From Nemertoderma westbladi (lineage: Eukaryota > Xenacoelomorpha > Nemertodermatida > Nemertodermatidae), in the NCBI GenBank assembly GCA_032718475.1, contig JAUCBJ010005644.1:1-30029 (forward strand): a stretch of 30,029 bases of DNA. Reading direction: 5' to 3'. Under the pieces are notes generated by a model, which was not told where the DNA came from, made no database searches, and saw only the letters and a list, made by a program, of their open reading frames with translations. How positions within the stretch are numbered: position 1 is the first letter of the stretch; the number at the start of each line of letters is the position of its first letter. A program made the translations under genes and the position numbers. Below are positions 1-8,700 of this stretch, one piece after another.

Positions 1-37
1 TAACTCAATAAATCACTAATTAACATGCTCACTTAAT

Positions 38-743
38 TTAATTGCATTAATCATATTGTTTTTACTGTTATTTACTGTCAGTTATTAATTGTACCTATTT
101 GTTGATGGAAATATTGCTATTTGGATAATACGGATAAATCACCCAATTCCCAATTTTCTTGATAACACTACAGGTTAGAGAGACCGGCTATACATAACAA
201 TTGCGATTTATATTAATGTGGTGTGTATTGAATCCAATGTTATTTAGCAGACCCTACGTGAGTCAATTACTGCTCTCTTTATGTGTGATCAAATGTACTG
301 ACTGTCGGCAGAATAGTGTGTATGATTGTGATTGGTAACAAAGTATTTCCTAAAGAATACGCTTTATACTTTAATCATAAGCAGTATCGTTGCGTTTAGT
401 ATAAGTCTTAGTTCTGTTTAAATAGATAAAGCGCCACGTCCTAAAGGAACTGTTAATATTTCCCGAAAGCCAATAATATCTGTCAGAGATTAATGATTAA
501 CGATCTATCGAATAATACATTAGGTATACACTGCAACCTTACACTGTAATAATACAATTCAAGCATCCGAATTCAGTCTCCCGGGTGTAGATCCATCGGG
601 TGAATGATCGCGCATGGGCTGACTTCGGCTAGTGTTTTGCGTATTAGCATAAATTATTGTCGTATGCTAAAGTGGTTTTAATTAACTAAAAGACATATAA
701 ATTTTGGCAGGTTAAACTGCTAAAGGTCTTCAAAAGCGCGAAC
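38..743 (+). repeat. Left arm of a long, diverged inverted repeat
   Basis: Read forward, this stretch matches the reverse complement of 29221 to about 29935 over nearly its whole length, with many substitutions and small gaps. Landmarks shared by both arms include GCGCCACGTCCTAAAGGAAC (432-451 here), a CTCCCGGG block near 578-585, GGTTAAACTGC near 710 and AAGCGCGAAC at 734-743, where the match stops. The outer end fades around position 40. The stretch matching the 64-codon open frame of the right arm is broken here by a stop and a small deletion. It is either a dispersed repeat family with two inverted copies, or the ends of one larger unit. No known family is recognised. Confidence 0.8.
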
Positions 744-839
744 AAATAATGTTATTATTCGATTTCTGTAAAAAATATATAATATTATGGGAAATGCCTT
801 CAGAGTTTGTAGCCCATATTCCCTCCTTCCCGGAGCGTA

Positions 840-862
840 CCCCCCCCCCCCCCCCCCCCCCC
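840..862. repeat. Poly-C homopolymer tract
   Basis: An uninterrupted run of 23 C bases in otherwise AT-rich sequence. Runs of this length are prone to length error in assemblies and to slippage in vivo. It produces a polyglycine stretch in a spurious minus-strand open frame. Between 863 and 1180 no gene or repeat is recognised. Confidence 0.95.
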
Positions 863-1180
863 ATCGCACTCATATTACAGTATAAATTACGGTAAGGTGT
901 ACAATGTGGCCACATTATTATTTCCATAAACCACTGACATGATTGATTCCCTTGAAAATATCTCAGAAATGGCGTCCCTAAAATATGTCGAAATATGTGA
1001 TAATAAGCGATCATCATACCTGATTCAATACTGGAGATTATGTTGATCGTCTTTAAGTATCCAAAGTTGCTTCTTTTTCTTAGGCCTACTGTATTTGTGA
1101 CTTGTGAGTCTGTCAATGTCTTACTCTTACTCTTAGCCAATTAGCAACAAAAACGGACTGATAAATTCAGAAGTTAGATA

Positions 1181-1812
1181 CTACTACTAGGATCGGCATG
1201 CTGCATTGCAGCTGCATTTTTAAGAATGCTGTCCCGGCTTGTCGACAAAATTGCGCCGCCACAACTCCCTATCGCCCATGACATTAGCTAGATCATCCGC
1301 ATCTTCAAGGCCAGTGTCCTTTAAGATGCGTCTCAAGAAAGTCATGGGCTGTCCACCATGCGTATTCACTCAATGAGGCTGCCAAAGTACAAGATTATGC
1401 ACTGGCTGGTCCTCACGGCGAAAGCAATGTCCCGCAAAGCTGAGGCGATTTTGTTCTAGTGCCAAGCTTGGGGGAACCAATGAGACACCTCCAATGTTAT
1501 ATAGTGTCTGGTTGGAGATGTGTGCATTGTACTTGACACAATGTACCCGGCGTAGCATTCTTGTGAATGTGCCATCCAGAGATTTGGTGTCCTCAGCAGT
1601 TAGAGCCCAGCATGGACTCCCATAGAGGAGTTCTGGAACTACTGCTGCTCTAAATAATCGGACCTTAAGTTTCCGATTAATTCTCGGTGATTCTCGGTGC
1701 TGATTGCTGCAATAATTTCATCAGGAATCCCATATAATGAAAGTATGCTGAACATTCGTGAGCGAGAGACTGAATCAAAGGCCTTGCAGATAAAGATAAC
1801 AGCCAGATGCCT
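1181..1812 (-). mobile_element. Non-LTR retrotransposon remnant, copy A (3' end, internally deleted)
   Basis: This is the 3' end of a LINE whose sense strand is minus. It ends in the family's trinucleotide tail, read as CTAGTAGTAG on the minus strand, followed inward by the C-terminal reverse-transcriptase region (peptide MLRRVHCVKYNAHISNQTLY at the start of an open stretch 1558-1370). Compared with the longer copy at 18132-19575, about 545 bp are missing at 1690-1702: the copy jumps from the part matching 18650 to the part matching 19196. A short gap also lies near 1786. Several frameshifts make it non-functional. From 1813 to 2166 no feature is recognised. Confidence 0.85.
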
Positions 1813-2166
1813 AGAAGTTAGCTAATGAAGTGGTAGGGGATTACTTACACTGTACATACAGTAACAGCCAAGTTATATTTGAACCATGTACGTAGTCAAT
1901 GTAGATACAATATACCAGCGGTTGTAAACGATACGCCGACATGCGAGAAACCAAAGCCGACATACATTATTGACGCTACTTAATGTTAATTATAAATTGA
2001 GGGAAAGGAAACAGATTACCGTGGAATGTTATTCTAACCAAAATAATAAACGAGATTCATGATGAGCTAAGGATACAGTTTCATTTGTTGTTGTCGGCAG
2101 AGTTTGTCGGAGTAGCGTTTACCTACCCCCTATAGCCGCAGTCCGGCGTAGCTGTAGCTAGTTATT

Positions 2167-2412
2167 TATTACTATTACTATTAGTAGTATTTGTAGTGAA
2201 AGTGCCATCCAGAGATTTGGTGTCCTTAGCAGTTAGAGCCCAGCATGGACTCCCATAGAGAAGTACTGGAACTACTGCTGCTCTAAATAATCGGACCTTA
2301 AGTTTCCGATTAATTCTCGGTGACTTCCAAATCCTGGAAAGCATATCCTAAAAGGCTACCCAACCCATGCGCCATGCCTTTCCGTTATGTATTCGAAGGT
2401 CCTCATCTGACT
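2167..2412 (-). mobile_element. Non-LTR retrotransposon remnant, copy B (short internal piece)
   Basis: Positions 2201-2412 match 18527-18730 of the longest copy, covering the segment that encodes the RIWKSPRINRKLKVRLFRAA motif (2338-2279 on minus) and its surroundings. The element's 3' end is absent. In its place is a degenerate ACT/AGT trinucleotide stretch at 2167-2192. It belongs to the same family as copies A, C and D. From 2413 to the PANK4-like start no other feature is evident. Confidence 0.75.
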
Positions 2413-2618
2413 ACACCTGACTGGCGTACACATACATATCGTAGGTAGGCCTATCTTTAGGAACAGCAGCCCAATACAATCTGTGAAATAAAGTGGCATT
2501 CATTAGGCAGTTAGGCCTTTATTGTAATCACCCAATAAATCCTTAACAAACGGTTTCAGGGTTTAACTAAACTTTTTTGTGTATTACCGCACCGGTAGGT
2601 ACTAATTAATTACCATAA

Positions 2619-2624
2619 ATGTAA
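2619..2624 (+). promoter_or_regulatory. Start-stop minimal upstream ORF abutting the PANK4-like start codon
   Basis: ATG (2619-2621) is followed at once by TAA (2622-2624), and then by the ATG of the PANK4-like protein at 2625. If the mRNA begins upstream, ribosomes initiating at the first ATG would terminate directly, and initiation at the main ATG would need leaky scanning or very short-range reinitiation. Start-stop elements are known to stall ribosomes and reduce downstream translation. The 5' end of the transcript is unknown, so a role here is inference. Confidence 0.4.
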
Positions 2625-4919
2625 ATGGCAGCGAAAGAAAAGGGGACAGATTCTAACTACGGTAAAAGCATTGATTTATTCCAAGAAACTTCTTTACCAG
2701 ATGATATTATCAAGAACATCAAACATGGTAAAAGTTTTGCCATAGATATCGGTGGAAGTTTGGCTAAATTGGCGTACATTTCCAACGTTCCAAGCAGAAG
2801 ACGCACCGTGTCGTACTCTGAAATATCGTCAAACATTCCTCCCAGTGTAAACCCCACCAAACACGACACTCCCGAGCTGATAAGTAGTAGCATTCCCCAG
2901 TCCCCATCCAAACGTCGTTATACCACAGGCGGCCAAGATGCTTCTGAACAAACCGTTTCGGGGCGGGTTAGCCACCCAGATTCCGGCTGCGATTCCTCAG
3001 CCCGATTACATTTTATCAAATTCGAGACGAAGTACATCGAATCGTGCATGGACTTTGTCCGCCATCACATAATGGGGCGGAATAATTGCCGACCCAAAGT
3101 TATAAAGGCAACAGGAGGCGGGGCTTTTAAATACAAACACTTAATAGAAAACCAGTTGGGTTTAACTGTAGATAAAGAAGACGAAATGGCGTGTCTTATA
3201 AACGGGTGTAATTTCCTCCTCAGACACATTCCTAATGAAGCTTTTATTTACAACAAAACGATGATTCCCGAATACGATTTCCAAAAGCGGGAAGACAATA
3301 TATTTCCGTATCTCCTGGTTAATATAGGCAGCGGGGTCTCCATTCTCAAGGTGGAGTCGGACACATTGTTCACTCGAGTAGCGGGAACTTCTATGGGAGG
3401 CGGTACCTTCTGGGGGTTGGGTTCTCTTCTAACCTCCGCCGAGGGATTCGATGAACTTCTGGAACTCGCGGTCGACGGTAACCATAGAAACGTGGACATG
3501 TTGGTTAAAGACATCTACGGCGGGGATTACGATACGATAGGATTACCGGGGGATTTAACTGCGAGTAGTTTCGGTAAGACGGTGCGAGCCACAAAGGACG
3601 GCGACAGCAGGGCCTCGTTCGCGCAATGCGACGTCGCTAAGTCCTTACTCCATATGATCTCCAACGATATCGGCCAGATCGCCTATCTAGTCGCCCGTCT
3701 TCACGACCTCAACAGAGTCTACTTCGGGGGATTCTTTATCCGGGGTCACCCGACCACCATGCACACAATCAGCTTCGCCATCAACTACTGGAGCAGCGGC
3801 GCGGTCCAGGCCTTGTTCCTTCGTCACGAGGGTTACCTCGGGGTTGTTGGGGCCTTCCTCAAGGGTATCGCGGCGGCGGACGTTGAGCGCTACAGTTGGG
3901 GCGAGAACTACGTGCGATCATCGGGGTTGCAGCGCTGTCCGTCCCAGACGACCTTCGATACGTTGGAGTTGGACAGGATCGACGAACCGCTGGTTCCGCT
4001 CCCGGATCTCGTCGACGCGTCCAACGCCCTCGGCGACGTGGACCTCTCGGTGTCCGAGTCCGACTGCCGCTACTGGCTGGATCTCTTCCGGAGCTCCTCG
4101 TTGGACTCGGTCTCCCGGTTGGCCGACCAGTGCCGCGATCTAAAGATCCTGGACCTCCCGGATCGATTGCGATCCTTTAACAACACCTTCATCAAGGTTC
4201 TCGACGAACTCTCCGAGAAGCCCTTCATCCACGGGCGACTCACAATCGCGCGACTCTACGACATCCGGACTCAGTGTCTCTCGGAGACCGGACTACACGA
4301 GGTCTACAGCGCGGCCATCTGGAGGAACATAGAGGAACAGTTGGGAACGTTCCCCGCCCAACAAACAACCAATCAGAGACGTCTGTTAGACGAGCTACTG
4401 GAAACCGATGTCTCCCTTAGGTTCCCCAACGAGTTACATAAATGGGAGGATTTGCTCTCCTCGGGTCGGCTTCATAAAGTGTTGGTGGTACCGAACGGGT
4501 TCGTCGGGGGTCTATCGAACTCGGTGATGTCGTTGGTTCGTTCGCTACTCCTCCGGGACATCCAGGTCACCGTCGTCGGTAACAGCTACCCGTCCGAGTA
4601 CTGCCTCACCTACATCGACCTCGTGGACCTCCTGCGGCGACTCGCCGAGAGGGACCCCGTCTTCCGACACGCCGTCCCCATGGAGACCGGGGTCGGCTCC
4701 GTCTGTCTCGACCTCTCCCGGATCGGGTCCCAGTTGGCCGAGCTCTGTCCGCGGCTCGACCTCGTCGTTCTCCTCGGCCAGGAGCGCGCCATCCTCTCCA
4801 ACTACTCCGCGCGGTTCCGGTGTCCTTCGTTGAAACTCGCGCGGATAACGGATCCCTGGATCGCACGGAAACTCGATGTCCCCATCGACTCGCCCGTAAT
4901 GCGACTCGATTTACCCTAG
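2625..4919 (+). CDS. PANK4: PANK4-like protein: pantothenate kinase domain plus degenerate DUF89 phosphatase domain, intronless
   Basis: The product is 764 residues, close to the family length of about 770, in one uninterrupted exon. Residues ~37-415 are a type II pantothenate kinase fold, which in active family members phosphorylates pantothenate in the first step of CoA synthesis. The phosphate-binding DIGGSLAKL is at 41-49, ATGGGAFKY at 162-170, NIGSGVSILKV at 233-243, GTSMGGGTFWGL at 254-265 and GGFFIRGHP at 368-376. Unlike amniote PANK4, described as a pseudo-kinase with Glu-to-Val and Arg-to-Trp changes, the equivalents here look intact: Glu187 in DEMACL and Arg251 in TRVAGTS. Residues ~440-764 are the DUF89 (4'-phosphopantetheine phosphatase) region, but it is about 40 residues shorter than in human PANK4. 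The Asp-Asn metal-binding pair is not present (VVPNGFVG at 621-628), and the following LNDVT-type Asp is also missing (SEYCLTYID at 657-665). Residues 50-125 hold a Ser/Pro-rich insertion. The 3' half is far more GC- and CpG-rich than the 5' half. ATG 2625 is the first in-frame start. Confidence 0.9.
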   Translation: MAAKEKGTDSNYGKSIDLFQETSLPDDIIKNIKHGKSFAIDIGGSLAKLAYISNVPSRRRTVSYSEISSNIPPSVNPTKHDTPELISSSIPQSPSKRRYTTGGQDASEQTVSGRVSHPDSGCDSSARLHFIKFETKYIESCMDFVRHHIMGRNNCRPKVIKATGGGAFKYKHLIENQLGLTVDKEDEMACLINGCNFLLRHIPNEAFIYNKTMIPEYDFQKREDNIFPYLLVNIGSGVSILKVESDTLFTRVAGTSMGGGTFWGLGSLLTSAEGFDELLELAVDGNHRNVDMLVKDIYGGDYDTIGLPGDLTASSFGKTVRATKDGDSRASFAQCDVAKSLLHMISNDIGQIAYLVARLHDLNRVYFGGFFIRGHPTTMHTISFAINYWSSGAVQALFLRHEGYLGVVGAFLKGIAAADVERYSWGENYVRSSGLQRCPSQTTFDTLELDRIDEPLVPLPDLVDASNALGDVDLSVSESDCRYWLDLFRSSSLDSVSRLADQCRDLKILDLPDRLRSFNNTFIKVLDELSEKPFIHGRLTIARLYDIRTQCLSETGLHEVYSAAIWRNIEEQLGTFPAQQTTNQRRLLDELLETDVSLRFPNELHKWEDLLSSGRLHKVLVVPNGFVGGLSNSVMSLVRSLLLRDIQVTVVGNSYPSEYCLTYIDLVDLLRRLAERDPVFRHAVPMETGVGSVCLDLSRIGSQLAELCPRLDLVVLLGQERAILSNYSARFRCPSLKLARITDPWIARKLDVPIDSPVMRLDLP

Positions 4920-5019
4920 CGAGTCGATAAACCATCGCCATAAAATATATTCGATTTAATTAGAAACAAATTCACCTTAATTTATTTTTTCCTTCCTGAT
5001 TTCACTAAATATTTCAAAC

Positions 5020-5025
5020 AATAAA
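5020..5025 (+). terminator. Candidate polyadenylation signal of the PANK4-like gene
   Basis: Canonical AATAAA about 100 bp past the stop codon at 4919. The 3' flank is AT-rich. There is no genomic poly-A tract after it, which argues against a young processed retrocopy. Confidence 0.5.
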
Positions 5026-5090
5026 TTAAATCATTAGAATTCTCTACGTTGGTACTCATTGGGGTTAGTTTCGTGAATAAGTTGGCTATA

Positions 5091-5108
5091 TGACGTCACT
5101 TGTGACGT
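5091..5108. promoter_or_regulatory. Perfect CRE palindrome with a second half-site
   Basis: TGACGTCA at 5091-5098 is a full CREB/ATF-type palindrome, and a second TGACGT follows at 5103-5108. Without transcript data a promoter role is speculative. The site lies between the PANK4-like 3' end and the ribozyme-bearing element. Confidence 0.25.
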
Positions 5109-5207
5109 ACGCCCTATCTACAACATGTAATTAATTGGGTGTAGGTCAATGAATCGTTTCTAAGGCAACTCCAAGAGACCCTCTCTCTGTCAGTCTGAGT
5201 TATATAA

Positions 5208-5514
5208 TTTATTATAGGAAGGGATCTGGGGATCTTAACCTCGAATGATAAGTTTATTTTACCGAAAATAACTTATCTTTTATGATCCACGCTGATGAGA
5301 TCCAGTAAGGTCGAAACGCGTACGTGGTATGGAGAGATATGAGATATTAATTTCAAGAAAAATTACGCGATTCCTAAATTTGTACAATACCCGGTTATAA
5401 AGTACGCATGGGATGGGATTAGTCCTACAATTGCGCCAATAAAAGATAAGTTATTTTCGGTAAAATAAACTTATCATTCGAGGCTAAGACCCCAAGATCC
5501 CTTCCTATAATAAA
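5208..5514. mobile_element. 307-bp foldback element with ~75-bp terminal inverted repeats
   Basis: The left end (5208-5283, beginning TTTATTATAGGAAGGGATC) and the right end (5439-5514) are reverse complements over about 75 bp with only a few mismatches. Examples are AACCTCG on the left against CGAGGCT on the right, and one extra base in the GATCTGGGGATC part. The interior is about 155 bp and has no open frame of note. It starts with a hammerhead ribozyme, whose outer stem uses the inner edge of the left repeat. No clear target-site duplication could be assigned, so it may be a MITE-like DNA element, a retrozyme or terminal-repeat product that became inverted, or a structural RNA gene. Confidence 0.85.
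5275..5338 (+). ncRNA. Type I hammerhead self-cleaving ribozyme (candidate)
   Basis: All conserved core positions can be read. CUGAUGA (5292-5298) is followed by stem II GAUC/GGUC (5299-5302 with 5309-5312), closed by the six-base loop CAGUAA. Then come GAA (5313-5315) and a minimal stem III, AC/GU (5316-5317 with 5320-5321), around GC. The cleavage nucleotide is A5322, giving a GUA site with the cut after 5322. Stem I pairs CCACG (5287-5291) with CGUGG (5323-5327). An asymmetric internal loop (AUGAU against UAUG) and an outer helix 5275-5281 with 5332-5338 follow, as in natural type I ribozymes where this loop docks with loop II. Hammerheads with a very short stem III are known from metazoan retrozymes and Penelope-like elements. 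Activity is inferred from structure only. Confidence 0.82.
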
Positions 5515-5644
5515 TGTATCATAACAAATACCTCGAAAAATACAGCTACCCAACACATTGTTACTATCAATAATATAAATGAGTTATAAGACGCACCCTA
5601 GTCCACATTCACGTCATTGATTAAACTCTTTATAATAAACTTAA

Positions 5645-5680
5645 ACGGTGAATAATTCACCGTGGGAAATTATTTCCCAC
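5645..5680. repeat. Two overlapping perfect palindromes
   Basis: ACGGTGAAT-A-ATTCACCGT occupies 5645-5663 and GTGGGAAAT-T-ATTTCCCAC occupies 5662-5680. Each has 9-bp perfect arms around one central base, and they share two bases. They sit 33 bp before the start of the large minisatellite. They could extrude as twin cruciforms, or form hairpins in RNA. Confidence 0.9.
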
Positions 5681-5712
5681 TGTTAATATAATAAACAACA
5701 AAGTTATTTTTT

Positions 5713-8700
5713 TATGTTGGTGTAGCCCATACTATGTTGGTGTAGCAAGTATTACACCTATATACTATGTTGGTGTAGCAAGTATTACACCTATATACTT
5801 TGTTGGTGTAGCAAGCATTACACCTATATACTATGTTGGTGTAGCAAGCATTACACCTACTGTTGGTGTAGCAAGTATTACACCTACTATGTTGGTGTAG
5901 CAAGTATTGCAGCTACTATGTTGGTGTAGCAAGCATTACACCTATATACTTTGTTGGTGTAGCAAGCATTACACCTACTGTTGGTGTAGCAAGTATTACA
6001 CCTACTATGTTGGTGTAGCAAGCATTACACCTACTGTTGGTGTAGCAAGTATTACACCTACTATGTTGGTGTAGCAAGTATTACACCTACTATGTTGGTG
6101 TAGCAAGCATTACACCTATATACTTTGTTGGTGTAGCAAGCATTACACCTATATACTATGTTGGTGTAGCAAGCATTACACCTATATACTATGTTGGTGT
6201 AGCAAGCATTACACCTACTGTTGGTGTAGCAAGCATTACACCTACTGTTGGTGTAGCAAGAAGTACACCTACTATGTTGGTGTAGCAAGTATTACACCTA
6301 CTATGTTGGTGTAGCAAGCATTACACCTATATACTATGTTGATGTAGCAAGCATTACACCTATATATACTATGTTGGTGTAGCAAGCATTACACCTACTG
6401 TTGGTGTAGCAAGCATTACACATACTGTTGGTGTAGCAAGAAGTACACCTACTATGTTGGTGTAGCAAGTATTACACCTACTATGTTGGTGTAGCAAGCA
6501 TTACACCTATATACTATGTTGGTGTAGCAAGCATTACACCTATATACTATGTTGGTGTAGCAAGCATTACACCTACTGTTGGTGTAGCAAGCATTACACC
6601 TACTGTTGGTGTAGCAAGAAGTACACCTACTATGTTGGTGTAGCAAGCATTACACCTAATGTTGGTGTAGCAAGCATTACACCTACTATGTTGGTGTAGC
6701 AAGCATTACACCTACTGTTGGTGTAGCAAGCATTACACCTACTGTTGGTGTAGCAAGAAGTACACCTACTATGTTGGTGTAGCAAGCATTACACCTAATG
6801 TTGGTGTAGCAAGCATTACACCTACTATGTTGGTGTAGCAAGTATTACACCGACTATTTTGGTGTAGCAATCATTACAATTACCATGTTTTGTTTGTGTA
6901 TTAATCATTACACCTACTGTTTGTGTAGCAAGCATTACACCTACTATGTTGGTGTAGCAAGTATTACACCTACTATGTTGGTGTAGTAATCATTACACCT
7001 ATTATGTTGGTGTAGCAAGTATTACACCTACTATGTTGGTGTAGCAAGCATTACACCTACTATGTTGGTGTAGCAACATTACACCTACTGTTGGTGTAGC
7101 AAGCATTACACCTACTATGTTGGTGTAGCAAGCATTACACCTACTATGTTGGTGTAGCAAGTATTACACCTACTATGTTGGTGTAGCAACCATTACACCT
7201 ACTGTTGGTGTAGCAAGTATTACACCTACTATGTTGGTGTAGCAAGTATTACACCTATATACTATGTTGGTGTAGCAAGCATTACACCTACTGTTGGTGT
7301 AGCAAGCATTACATCTACTATGTTGGTGTAGCAAGCATTACACCTACTATGTTGGTGTAGCAATCATTACACCTACTGTTGGTGTAGCAAGCATTACATC
7401 TACTATGTTGGTGTAGCAAGTATTGCAGCTACTATGTTGGTGTAGCAAGCATTACACCTACTATGTTGGTGTACCAAGCATTACACCTACTATGTTGGTG
7501 TAGCAAGCATTACACCTACTGTTGGTGTAGCAAGTATTACACCTACTATGTTGGTGTAGCAAGTATTACACCTACTATGTTGGTGTAGCAAGCATTACAC
7601 CTACTATGTTGGTGTAGCAAGTATTACACCTACTATGTTGGTGTAGCAAGCATTACACCTACTATGTTGGTGTAGCAAGTATTGCAGCTACTATGTTGGT
7701 GTAGCAAGCATTACACCTACTATGTTGGTGTACCAAGCATTACACCTACTATGTTGGTGTAGCAAGCATTACACCTACTGTTGGTGTAGCAAGTATTACA
7801 CCTACTGTTGGTGTAGCAAGCATTACACCTATATACTATGTTGGTGTAGCAAGCATTACACCTATATACTATGTTGGTGTAGCAAGCATTACACCTACTG
7901 TTGGTGTAGCAAGCATTACACCTACTATGTTGGTGTAGCAAGCATTACACCTACTATGTTGGTGTAGCAATCATTACACCTACTGTTGGTGTAGCAAGCA
8001 TTACATCTACTGTTGGTGTAGCAAGTATTACACCTACTATGTTGGTGTAGCAAGTATTACACCTACTATGTTGGTGTAGCAAGCATTACACCTACTATGT
8101 TGGTGTAGCAAGTATTACACCTACTATGTTGGTGTAGCAAGCATTACACCTACTATGTTGGTGTAGCAAGTATTGCAGCTACTATGTTGGTGTAGCAAGC
8201 ATTACACCTACTATGTTGGTGTACCAAGCATTACACCTACTATGTTGGTGTAGCAAGCATTACACCTACTGTTGGTGTAGCAAGTATTACACCTACTGTT
8301 GGTGTAGCAAGCATTACACCTATATACTATGTTGGTGTAGCAAGCATTACACCTATATACTATGTTGGTGTAGCAAGCATTACACCTACTGTTGGTGTAG
8401 CAAGCATTACACCTACTATGTTGGTGTAGCAAGCATTACACCTACTATGTTGGTGTAGCAATCATTACACCTACTGTTGGTGTAGCAAGCATTACATCTA
8501 CTATGTTGGTGTAGCAAGTATTGCAGCTACTATGTTGGTGTAGCAAGCATTACACCTACTATGTTGGTGTACCAAGCATTACACCTACTATGTTGGTGTA
8601 GCAAGCATTACACCTACTGTTGGTGTAGCAAGTATTACACCTACTATGTTGGTGTATCAAGTATTACACCTACTATGTTGGTGTAGCAAGCATTACACCT

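Noticed and set aside
730-1140. 136-codon minus-strand frame
   Set aside because: Spans the poly-C tract (polyglycine) and the inner edge of the inverted repeat. No domain or codon bias.
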